This document shows, in pieces, positions 1-7,262 of a stretch of 21,255 nucleotides of DNA (its first letter is position 1; every line of letters starts with the position of its first letter). The position numbers and the translations under genes were made by a program. The notes below the pieces were generated by a model. That model searched no databases and was not told where the DNA came from. It saw nothing but the letters and a program-made list of their open reading frames with translations. The DNA is from JADKFD01 sp050250665 (GTDB lineage: Bacteria > Pseudomonadota > Gammaproteobacteria > Xanthomonadales > SZUA-5): the NCBI GenBank assembly GCA_050250665.1, contig JBFWOF010000078.1, positions 1-21,255 of the forward strand. Direction: 5' to 3'.

Positions 1-1745
1 TCGTCTACGACGAAACCAGCGGCGGCAACTTCGGCAAGGGTCGCTTGACCAGTGTCAGCGATGGCTCCGGTAATACCGCGTTCCGCTACGACATCCACGG
101 TCGCGTGCTGGCCAAAACCCAGACGGTTGGCGCTGGCGCACCCCGAACGCTCGAGACCAGCTATCTGCCCAATGGTCAGACCGAAGGCCATGTGCTGCCT
201 TCCGGGGCCGTGGTGCGCTACAGCTATCGCGCCGATGGCCGCATGCTCAGCATTCGCGTCAATGGCGTCGAGATTGTTCGCCAGATCGATTACTTCGCCT
301 TTGGCGAACCCAAATCCTGGCAGTACGGCGCGGCCGACAGCTACCAGCGCACATTCGATCGGGATGGACGGGTCAAGGAACACACGGCCGGTCCCGCAAT
401 CCGCACGCTGGGCTTTGATCCCGCCAGTCGCATCCGCAGTCAGACCGACAGCGCCGGTGGCCCCAATCAGTGGGCCTATGACTATGACGATCTCGATCGC
501 CTGGAGACCGCCAGCAACACCGGCACCCAGGGCGCCATCGCCAATCTGGCCCTCGGTTGGGATTACGACCCCACCGGCAATCGCATCCAGGAAACCCGCG
601 GCGCCAACCCGCCGGTGCCCTATGTCATCGCCCCCGCCAGCAACCACCTGAGCAGCGTCAATGCCGTCAGCCGGCAATACGATGCCGCCGGCAACACGCT
701 CAATGACGGCGCCGGACTCACCAGTGTCTACAACGCCCGCAACCGGCTGATCCAGACCACCAAAGCCGGCCTCACCACCCACTATGCCCACAACGCCTTC
801 GGCGAGCGCGTGTGCAAGGCCGGCAGCGGGCCCAACTGCATCCAGAGCAGCGACCGCAGCGAATACGTCTACGACGACGACGGCCATCTGATCGGCGAAT
901 ACCCGGCCAATGTCGCCGAACACACCGAGATCCTGTGGCTGGACGACACGCCCGTCGCCCTCCTGAAACGCCGCAACGGATCCAGCGACGGCGGCCCCAG
1001 CGGCGGCGGCAGCGCCAGCCCCTGGTCAGGCACCGTCGCCGGTGGCGTGGACGTGTACTACATCCACCCCGACCATCTCGACACACCACGAGTAATCGTC
1101 AATGCTGCCAACCAGCCGATCTGGCGCTGGGACAGCGCGCCGTTCGGCGACACCGACGCCAACGAACAGCCCAGCGGAGGACTACCCAGCTTCACGTTCA
1201 ACCTGCGGTTCCCTGGCCAGCAGTACGACCGGGAAACAGGGACGCACTACAACTACTTCCGCGACTATGAGGCGGGGAGTGGGCGGTATGTGCAGAGTGA
1301 TCCGATTGGGTTGGAGGGAGGCATTAACTCGTTTGGCTATGTCAATGCGAATGCCATTTCGCGCACGGATCCAACCGGAGAACGCGGTAGTTTGTCGCCA
1401 CGCGATCGACGACCGGATGGCAGAAACATTCCAGATTGTGGGGCGCCGTGCGGATCTGATCCGAGAAGTCACAAGTTTAAAGGGTTGAAGAATGTATACC
1501 AACTTCAAAGGCAAAAAGATGGAATGATTGATAAGATCGGGATTGGTACTGGCGCTGCTCTAAAACGTTGCAATGGTCAGCGTCGGGCGCGACAAGCGGC
1601 TACGGGGGACAAGTACGACTGCATTCCATTGAAGTTCTTATGCGGCACTCAGGCTGCCGAAACATTTGAATTTATTCGCCAGACTACTCTTCGAGGGCGA
1701 GGGCATGCGCTCAGTGGTAATCAACCTAAACCTCGGCCAAGGTGA
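1..1745 (+). CDS. Rhs-repeat protein, C-terminal part, with putative GIY-YIG-like nuclease toxin tip (5' partial)
   Basis: The frame is open from base 3, so the protein starts upstream of the window. It carries many YD-type repeats (for example YDIHGRV, FDRDGRV, WDYDPTGNR, YDAAGNT), a glycine/serine-rich linker near 985-1050, and the conserved Rhs core end: HPDHLDTPR, LRFPGQQYDRETGTHYNYFRDY, GRYVQSDPIGLEGG and DPTG (1368-1379). Rhs cores form a shell around a variable C-terminal toxin that is delivered by secretion systems. After DPTG the composition becomes AT-richer, and the last ~90 residues look like a GIY-YIG (URI) nuclease: NVY at 1491-1499, KIGIG at 1533-1547, an arginine-rich stretch, a Glu candidate at 1659 or 1668, and GNQ near 1716. 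The Rhs assignment is firm. The nuclease call rests on motif resemblance only. Confidence 0.88.
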   Translation, partial: VYDETSGGNFGKGRLTSVSDGSGNTAFRYDIHGRVLAKTQTVGAGAPRTLETSYLPNGQTEGHVLPSGAVVRYSYRADGRMLSIRVNGVEIVRQIDYFAFGEPKSWQYGAADSYQRTFDRDGRVKEHTAGPAIRTLGFDPASRIRSQTDSAGGPNQWAYDYDDLDRLETASNTGTQGAIANLALGWDYDPTGNRIQETRGANPPVPYVIAPASNHLSSVNAVSRQYDAAGNTLNDGAGLTSVYNARNRLIQTTKAGLTTHYAHNAFGERVCKAGSGPNCIQSSDRSEYVYDDDGHLIGEYPANVAEHTEILWLDDTPVALLKRRNGSSDGGPSGGGSASPWSGTVAGGVDVYYIHPDHLDTPRVIVNAANQPIWRWDSAPFGDTDANEQPSGGLPSFTFNLRFPGQQYDRETGTHYNYFRDYEAGSGRYVQSDPIGLEGGINSFGYVNANAISRTDPTGERGSLSPRDRRPDGRNIPDCGAPCGSDPRSHKFKGLKNVYQLQRQKDGMIDKIGIGTGAALKRCNGQRRARQAATGDKYDCIPLKFLCGTQAAETFEFIRQTTLRGRGHALSGNQPKPRPR

Positions 1746-1748
1746 ATT

Positions 1749-2567
1749 ATGAAATCGACTAGTAAGGGTGTGACGATCAGCTTAGGTGGCACGGATTACT
1801 ATAATAACCGCGTTACGCGATATAAGGCTGAGACAGAGATAGAGTCTGTGGTCGAAAATGACCTAGTTCAGGATATTGAAGAATTGGGTCTGTTGCAACA
1901 CTTTCCAGGAAATATAATTTTCATTGAGATATCATATGGTCGGCAAGAGTCTGGGGAGTATGTTCCGACTTCATTCGTCAAGACGAATGATTGGCGGTTC
2001 ATCAAGAAAAAAGGATGGTACTCTGCGCCCATAGATCTAAACATCACCAAGTGGCAGCCCGCTGAAAGGAGGAAGCTCGGATTTGAGCCAATTACAACGA
2101 ATCGCGGTCCAGAGTATTTACCCTCGCTGTCTGAAATGAGAGATTCGTTGCTGAGATGTTCTCGCGGCGCTATTGCCCAAATTTCGCGCCAATATTTTGA
2201 TAATCTGATTCGTATTTCTCGGTTGATTGAAAAGAGTGGTTTGACTCTTGAAGATGTCGGGCTTGCCCGTCCTGCCCTGTCAAAGGAAAATGGCGCTCCG
2301 CAGGATTTTCTTGTTGAGGTCTCTGTTCGAGATCAATCTGACTCCGTAGCCGAAAAGCTTAATAGAAGAAGGGAAATTGCGGCGGCACTTGATGCTGCGA
2401 TCCGAAGTGCTGGTCTAGGGAAGTATGAAGGTGAATCCTCAAGTGATGGTCATGTTGAAATAGGTCTGTCTGTCCGCAAGACTCAAGGGGTAAATCTGGT
2501 TATCGCCACTGCGCTTGCGAATCTAGGTATAGACCCACGCGACGTGGTTATTGAAATTGAGGAGTAA
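1749..2567 (+). CDS. Putative immunity protein of the upstream Rhs toxin
   Basis: This 272-residue protein starts with ATG 3 bases after the rhs stop codon, with an AAGG ribosome-binding site inside the end of rhs, so the two genes are almost certainly co-transcribed. It has no signal peptide or membrane helix, so it is probably cytoplasmic. Base composition is clearly AT-richer than the Rhs core and like the toxin tip, which fits exchange as a toxin-immunity cassette. Two lobes seem likely: residues ~1-170 with aromatic and charged stretches, and ~185-272 with an alpha/beta pattern (FLVEVSVRDQS, EKLNRRREIAAALDAAIRSA, VIATALANLG, VVIEIEE). I do not recognise a named immunity family. The role is inferred from position and composition. 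Confidence 0.62.
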   Translation: MKSTSKGVTISLGGTDYYNNRVTRYKAETEIESVVENDLVQDIEELGLLQHFPGNIIFIEISYGRQESGEYVPTSFVKTNDWRFIKKKGWYSAPIDLNITKWQPAERRKLGFEPITTNRGPEYLPSLSEMRDSLLRCSRGAIAQISRQYFDNLIRISRLIEKSGLTLEDVGLARPALSKENGAPQDFLVEVSVRDQSDSVAEKLNRRREIAAALDAAIRSAGLGKYEGESSSDGHVEIGLSVRKTQGVNLVIATALANLGIDPRDVVIEIEE

Positions 2568-2590
2568 CCCGCGCAATGTGCGTTAACCGA

Positions 2591-2686
2591 GTAGGATGTG
2601 GTGAACGCAGCGAACCGCATCTGTCGTGATGATCGGAATCACGTTTTCTCGATTGATGCGGTTCGCGTTGCTCACCGGCATCCTAC
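2591..2686. repeat. REP-type inverted repeat
   Basis: The left arm (2591-2621) begins GTAGGATG and ends CGAACCGCATC. The right arm (2655-2686) is its imperfect reverse complement, beginning GATGCGGTTCGC and ending CATCCTAC. The 33-base loop contains a second small hairpin, CGTGAT (2625-2630) pairing with ATCACG (2638-2643). The arrangement is that of a pair of REP sequences in opposite orientation, and the element lies just 3' of a RAYT remnant, the transposase family known to act on REP sequences. Confidence 0.7.
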
Positions 2687-2699
2687 TCGCGGCGCGGGG

Positions 2700-2960
2700 T
2701 TATTCGCGCATGTGGTTGGGTTCTTGGGGTGGTGTGCTTCCCCAATCGATTCCATACCATCCTTTCTCAACGTATCGATGGAAGGTTGAATGCGGCCAAT
2801 CGGCGACGCGATTTGCCCATCCGTGTTTGACCGGGTTGTAATGGATGTCATCGATGTGGGCGGCCATGTCGGCATCGTCGCGGATCAGGTGTTCCGAGAA
2901 TCGTCGTTGCCAGATACTGCGCTCGCCGGGTGGCAGTCGCGATGATTGAAATCGTGCAAT
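2700..2960 (-). pseudogene. REP-associated tyrosine transposase (RAYT, Y1_Tnp), C-terminal remnant
   Basis: The minus-strand translation contains the typical RAYT C-terminal block: GERSIWQRRFSEHLIRDDAD, then HIDDIHYNPVKHGWANRVAD, then WPHSTFHRYVEKGWYGIDWG. In this family the Y1 catalytic His-x-His motif lies in the N-terminal half and the catalytic Tyr in a helix near the middle. The homologous sequence stops around base 2960 and is replaced by unrelated sequence with a half-REP copy, so the N-terminal half with the metal-binding motif is missing and the gene cannot be active. It is a remnant of a RAYT/REP locus next to the Rhs cassette. Confidence 0.75.
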
Positions 2961-2967
2961 CTCGCTT

Positions 2968-2995
2968 GATGCGCTCCGCTCACCGACATCCTGCG
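2968..2995. repeat. Partial REP copy inside the decayed RAYT locus
   Basis: The segment begins GATGCGCTCCGC and ends GACATCCTGC. It resembles the right arm of the inverted repeat at 2591-2686 with a few bases missing. It sits where the N-terminal half of the RAYT gene should begin, so it probably marks the 5' flank of the original RAYT gene, brought close by deletion, or an insertion of a REP copy. Confidence 0.5.
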
Positions 2996-3096
2996 CGTTA
3001 CCGGGCAAATGACGATAGAATGACAGTGGACACCCAGTAGCGCCAGGACAAATCTGGCAGAGCATTGGAGGGGAAGTTCTTTAAGGTCAATTAACT

Positions 3097-3483
3097 GTGT
3101 CAATCATTTACCGTTTCGAACTTAAACTGAACTGTTTGGCGGTATCGCGGATGATGGTTCGCATGCTCGAAGACGAGCGCTTCGTGCTTCGAAATGTTAT
3201 CAGTTATGAGGTCGGAGATGACTTGGAGACCATCGAGGCTAATTGTGCGGACGCAGCTAAAATGGCTGTGCTCGACGTTATGAAGTCCGCAGGAAATGTG
3301 ACTTTTCAACTCGTTCACAGGGCTACTGATCAAGATATACAAGTTGATTTCGATGCTGGGAGCGTCGGGTTTTTGATAACAGCAGGCGTATGTTGGGATA
3401 TCGAAGATTGTGCGCGCCAAATAATGATCTGGGCTTCGGACGATTTTGAGGCGGATGCGCTGAAATTTGAAATCCTCCAATGA
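3097..3483 (+). CDS. Hypothetical protein, AT-rich, between two transposase remnants
   Basis: A 128-residue reading frame with a GTG start and an AAGG motif (3083-3086) 10 bases upstream. An internal ATG at 3151 is a less supported alternative. The protein has no signal peptide and is soluble, acidic in the middle (YEVGDDLETIEANCADAAK) and ends in ASDDFEADALKFEILQ. Its AT-rich composition matches the rhs immunity-like gene and differs from the operon to the right. I recognise no family. Size, composition and position would fit an orphan immunity gene or other cargo of the Rhs region, but that is speculation. Confidence 0.5.
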   Translation: MSIIYRFELKLNCLAVSRMMVRMLEDERFVLRNVISYEVGDDLETIEANCADAAKMAVLDVMKSAGNVTFQLVHRATDQDIQVDFDAGSVGFLITAGVCWDIEDCARQIMIWASDDFEADALKFEILQ

Positions 3484-3709
3484 GGGATTCCGCGCCGACA
3501 AACGCGGCGCCATCGAAGGCCCGGCAGCAGCGGTGCTGGGGCGGATGGGCTATCGCCCGGACAACTGGACCCGCCAGGTGCTGGCGTTGAAATCCGACTA
3601 CAGCCGGGCGATCGGAGCGGTGGAGAGTCTGGTTGAGAAGGCGGTTGAGATGGGCCAGCGCTGGCTGCGAGGCGTAGCGGTATCCCGGCGCCTGGCGGTT
3701 AGCAGCTGA
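3484..3709 (+). pseudogene. C-terminal fragment of a longer REP/IS200-type transposase
   Basis: The frame reads FRADKRGAIEG, then LGRMGYRPDNWTRQVL, then AIGAVESLVEKAVEMGQRWL, and stops at 3707-3709. From memory this resembles the conserved tail of ~300-residue Y1-transposase-like proteins, in which a DKRGAIP motif precedes a W-containing helix and a basic tail. Everything upstream of this tail is missing: the homology begins right where the unrelated 128-residue gene ends (3483). High GC content returns exactly here, marking a sharp junction. It is a gene remnant with no start of its own. Confidence 0.5.
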
Positions 3710-3818
3710 GTGCGTCTGGGTCAGATCGTTGACATCGCTGAGTCGCGGCGGCTGCGCTTATTGCGAAAGCTGACGCAGCACCTTTGCTTCGGCGGACAGT
3801 TGCAAGCTCCAATCTCCC

Positions 3819-5507
3819 TCAACCGCGCTGCGCCAGCACCACGACCAGCACCAGGATGACCGTGACCCAGAGGGTCATGCTGCCGGCGGGGGAGGTGCGG
3901 GCCAGTGCGCCGCCGGGGAGACTCCAGCGGATCAGGGCGTGCAGGCGTGTGCGCCCGCTTTTTTCCCATTGCTGCTCGGCCCAGCCGGTCAGGGCGCTCC
4001 AGGCGCGTTCGAACCAGCCGGCGACGGCGGGTAGCGCTCGGCGATAGAGCCAATCGGTGTCGAGGCTGATGGTGAGGGTGCGGCGCATGGCCGGGAGCAT
4101 CACGAAGAAGGCCAGGCCGGCGAAGAGCAGCAGCTGAAACTGGCTGACCAGATGGGCGCCGGTATAGGGCTCGTAGTCGACCGGGTAGGGCAGCAGGGCG
4201 TAGAGCATCTGCGGGAAGCAGCCGATGACGATGCAGGCCAGTGCGAACAGGATCATCGCCGCGCGCATGTTCCACGGCGGGTCGGCCGGTCGCAGGCCGG
4301 AATCCTTCTGGAAGAACACGAACCACGGGAACTTGATGCCGGCGTGCAGGAACACGCCGGCTGATGCCGCTGTCAGCAGATACCAGACCCAGACCAGATG
4401 CTGATCAGCGGCCGCCTGGGAAATCATGGACTTGCTGATGAATCCCGAGGTGAAGGGGAAGGCGGAAATGGCCAGGGCCCCGACCACGCCGCAGATCGTG
4501 GTGATCGGCATCGACCGATACAGACCACCGAGATCGGTGCACTTGCTCTTGCCGGTCTGGTACAGCACCGAGCCGGCGCTCATCAGCAGCAGCGCCTTGT
4601 AGATGATGTGGGCGAAGGCGTGGGCGGCGGCGCCGTTGATGGCCATCTCGGTGCCGATGCCGACGCCGCAGACCATGAATCCGACCTGGTTGACGATGGA
4701 ATAGGCCAGGATCCGGCGCATGTCGTTTTCGAGCAGCGCGTAGATGATTCCGTAGAACACCATGTACAGGCCGATCCAAACCAGGATCTGCGTTCCCGGG
4801 AACAGCAGGATCAGCGCCAGCACCGCGGTCTTGGTGGTGAAGGCGGACAGGAACACTGTGCCGAAGGGGCTGCCCTCCGGATAGGCGTCGGCCAGCCAGG
4901 CACTCACGGGCGGTGCGGCTGCGTTGATCAATACGCCGATGAGCACCACCCAGGCGTCAAAGTTGTCCAGGGCCAGAGGCCGGATCTCGATCGATCCGGT
5001 GTGGACCATGATGCCTTCGATGCCGATCTTGAGGACAACGCCGCCGATCAGGTGCATCAGGGCATAGCGCACTCCGGCACGACGCGCCGCGTCGGTGCCG
5101 CCGCACCAGACCACGACCGTGGAAAACAGCGCCATGAATTCCCAGAACAGGAACATGGTGATCAGATCACCGGCGAAACTCACGCCCACCGCGCCGGCAG
5201 CGTAGGCGTAGGCCGCCGCCAGTTCCTGCCAGCGGGCCTGGCGCAGCGCAAACAGGCCGCCGCCGAAAGCCATCAGCGTGAACACCGTGGCGAACAGGCG
5301 CCGAACGGCGCTGGCTTCCACCAGCTGGATGTCATAGCTCAGGAACTTGGCGGTCATCAGCACGCCGTCGGGCAGCTGCCAGATCGCCCACAGTGTGAGC
5401 AGCGGCGCGCCGAGGACGATGATCGGGCGCAGACCCGGTCGGGAAATGCCGATGAGCAGGGCGCCCAGGATCAGGATGAAGGCGGGCGGGAAGGCGAGCT
5501 CAAACAT
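3819..5507 (-). CDS. Divergent antiporter-like subunit (NuoL/M/N, MrpD family), last gene of the operon
   Basis: A 562-residue polytopic membrane protein of the proton-conducting transporter family (complex I NuoL/M/N, MrpA/D). The conserved TM5 glutamate is present (E123 in FWEFMALFST), as are the TM8 lysine (K226 in AFTTKTAV) and an RRILAYSIVNQVGF loop. The TM7 lysine found in the two sister subunits (G-x3-K) aligns with asparagine here (N195 in LINAAAPPVSAWL), and the usual following histidine is Ser202. The C-terminal ~100 residues add an extension with two hydrophobic helices. Its start overlaps the preceding small gene by 8 bases. It probably shapes the ion path or docks the complex rather than acting as an ordinary MrpD. 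Confidence 0.85.
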   Translation of the reverse strand: MFELAFPPAFILILGALLIGISRPGLRPIIVLGAPLLTLWAIWQLPDGVLMTAKFLSYDIQLVEASAVRRLFATVFTLMAFGGGLFALRQARWQELAAAYAYAAGAVGVSFAGDLITMFLFWEFMALFSTVVVWCGGTDAARRAGVRYALMHLIGGVVLKIGIEGIMVHTGSIEIRPLALDNFDAWVVLIGVLINAAAPPVSAWLADAYPEGSPFGTVFLSAFTTKTAVLALILLFPGTQILVWIGLYMVFYGIIYALLENDMRRILAYSIVNQVGFMVCGVGIGTEMAINGAAAHAFAHIIYKALLLMSAGSVLYQTGKSKCTDLGGLYRSMPITTICGVVGALAISAFPFTSGFISKSMISQAAADQHLVWVWYLLTAASAGVFLHAGIKFPWFVFFQKDSGLRPADPPWNMRAAMILFALACIVIGCFPQMLYALLPYPVDYEPYTGAHLVSQFQLLLFAGLAFFVMLPAMRRTLTISLDTDWLYRRALPAVAGWFERAWSALTGWAEQQWEKSGRTRLHALIRWSLPGGALARTSPAGSMTLWVTVILVLVVVLAQRG

Positions 5508-5802
5508 CGGTGCGAGTCTCGCGGGTCTCTGGATCGGCGCCGTAGTAGCTGTCGGGGCGCTTCAGCACCCAGCCCAGTACCTTGGCCAGCAGCACCATGG
5601 CCACACAGGTCAGAAAGCCGTAGACGGCATTGAATCCGAACCAGCCGTCGGCGCCGAAGTGCGGGTGCATGTCCACCGCAAACTGAGCCACCAGGGTGGC
5701 GGCCAGAACCACTGCGAACAGCCACCACAACGGGCGGATGGTTTTCGGCCGGCTGAGCCATGCGCTCTCGCTGCTGGCGTGCGTCTCTCGGGAATCACTC
5801 AT
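5500..5802 (-). CDS. Small two-helix membrane protein of the Mrp-like operon
   Basis: A 100-residue protein whose ATG (5802-5800) overlaps the stop codon of the upstream antiporter gene in an ATGA arrangement. That fixes the start, although the frame is open further upstream. Two hydrophobic segments (about residues 26-44 and 60-80) flank a conserved-looking MHPHFGADGWFGFNAVYGF stretch, and the tail LKRPDSYYG is acidic and aromatic. Proteins with a HPHF-x-D-GWFGF-YGF core and a terminal R-x-D-x-YY motif are, as far as I recall, common companions of Mrp-type antiporter clusters with no assigned function. An accessory membrane subunit is the best guess. Confidence 0.75.
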   Translation of the reverse strand: MSDSRETHASSESAWLSRPKTIRPLWWLFAVVLAATLVAQFAVDMHPHFGADGWFGFNAVYGFLTCVAMVLLAKVLGWVLKRPDSYYGADPETRETRTDV

Positions 5803-7262
5803 GGCATTTGCACGATGGCTTTTTCGAAGTCGACGGCCGGACCATTGAACACGAAAAACAGGATGGTCAGTGCCGCTGTGCACACCAGCGCCGCCACCAT
5901 GGGCCAGGGCGCCTCACGATGGTCGATGCGCGGAGCCACGGTCTCCACCCGGAAGAAGGCCCGATGGATGATCGGCAGGAAGTAGAAGGCATTGAGGGCG
6001 GTGGAAACGATCAGCACCGCCAGCACGAAGTACAGGTCGTTCTGGAAGGCACCGGCAATCATGTACCACTTGGACACGAAGCCGGCCGTGGGCGGCACCC
6101 CCACCATACTCAGAGCGCCGATGGCGAAGGCAGTCATGGTCAGTGGCATGCGCAGGCCGATACCGTCCAGCTGCGATACCTGGGTCTTGCCGGCGGCGAC
6201 GTAGATGGCGCCGGCTGTGAAGAACAGCGTGATCTTGGCAAAGGCGTGGGCGACCATGTGCATGGCCGCGCCGATCTCGGCGAAGGGTGTCAGCACCAGC
6301 GCCGCGAGTACGATGTAGGACAACTGGCTGATCGTGGAATAGGCCAGCAGGCGCTTGATATTGTCCTGGCGCAGGGCCACCACCGAGGCCGAGATCACGG
6401 TGAATCCGGCCAGGTAGACCAGCAGCCGCTCGGCCGGGATGCTGGCCAGATAATCGGTGCCGAAGATGTAGATGACCACCTTGGTGATGGTGAACACGCC
6501 GGCCTTGACCACCGCCACCGCATGCAGCAATGCCGACACCGGCGTCGGCGCCACCATGGCTGCCGGCAACCAGCGGTGCACCGGCATGACCGCCGCCTTG
6601 CCGACACCGAGCACGAACAGCGCTAGCAGCAGTGCCGCTTCGGTTTGTCCGGCCTTGCCGGCGAGGATGCCGCCCGGGGTGAAGCTGACCGTTCCGGCAA
6701 TGCTGTAGGTGTAGACGATGGCCGGCAGCAGCAAGCCGATAGACGTTGCCAGCAGAATCCCTAGATAGGTGCGGGCGCCCTTGACCGCGTTGCGATCGCC
6801 GGCGTGCGACACCAGAGGATAGGTGGACAGCGTCAGCATTTCGTAGAACACGAACAGCGTGAACAGATTCTCTGCCAGAGCCACGCCCATGGCGCCCGAC
6901 AGGGCGATGGCGAAGCACAGGTAGAAGCGGGTCTGGTTCTGCTCGCGTTTGGCACGCATGTAGCCGATGGAGTAGATCGAGGTCACGATCCACAAGCCAC
7001 TGGCAAGCAGCGCAAACATCATGCCCAGCGGCTCGGCGCGCAGGGCGATGGCCACACCCGGTATCGGTTCGGCCAGCACGAATCTCGGCGTGAGCCCCGC
7101 ATTCAGATCGATCAGTACCGAGATCGCACTCAGGAACAGCGCGACTGCGGTGCTCAGGGTGATCGCCTCGCGCACGTTCGGCCAGCGCCTGCAGGCAACG
7201 ATGCCGGCACCGCCCGCCAGCGGGATCAGCAGGCACAGCAGCAGATGCCACTGCGCGCTCAT
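5799..7262 (-). CDS. MrpA/NuoL-type antiporter subunit (second antiporter-like subunit)
   Basis: A 487-residue polytopic protein. It carries the family signature for proton translocation: TM5 Glu141 (FYEMLTLSTYPLV), TM7 Lys222 followed by PVHRWLPAAM, and the TM8 block APTPVSALLHAVAVVKAG with Lys253. The APTPVSALLH wording is close to NuoL and the N-terminal part of MrpA, but the protein lacks the long MrpA C-terminal extension, whose MbhD/MbhE-like part is a separate gene at 9556-10080. It starts in a 4-base overlap with the mrpD stop codon. It probably forms one of the ion channels of the complex. Confidence 0.88.
   Translation of the reverse strand: MSAQWHLLLCLLIPLAGGAGIVACRRWPNVREAITLSTAVALFLSAISVLIDLNAGLTPRFVLAEPIPGVAIALRAEPLGMMFALLASGLWIVTSIYSIGYMRAKREQNQTRFYLCFAIALSGAMGVALAENLFTLFVFYEMLTLSTYPLVSHAGDRNAVKGARTYLGILLATSIGLLLPAIVYTYSIAGTVSFTPGGILAGKAGQTEAALLLALFVLGVGKAAVMPVHRWLPAAMVAPTPVSALLHAVAVVKAGVFTITKVVIYIFGTDYLASIPAERLLVYLAGFTVISASVVALRQDNIKRLLAYSTISQLSYIVLAALVLTPFAEIGAAMHMVAHAFAKITLFFTAGAIYVAAGKTQVSQLDGIGLRMPLTMTAFAIGALSMVGVPPTAGFVSKWYMIAGAFQNDLYFVLAVLIVSTALNAFYFLPIIHRAFFRVETVAPRIDHREAPWPMVAALVCTAALTILFFVFNGPAVDFEKAIVQMP

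Noticed and set aside
2598..2841. Short plus-strand frames across the REP inverted repeat.
   Set aside because: They lie in a repeat and opposite the RAYT remnant; no coding features.
3710..3818. Possible hairpin GCTGCG/CGCAGC (near 3752-3780) as terminator of the mrp operon.
   Set aside because: Stem of only 6 bp with a 17-base loop and no T-run; too weak to call.
4398..5633. A 411-codon plus-strand frame opposite the third antiporter subunit.
   Set aside because: Same low-complexity Asp/His/Gln composition, no ribosome-binding site, and a well-supported gene lies on the other strand.
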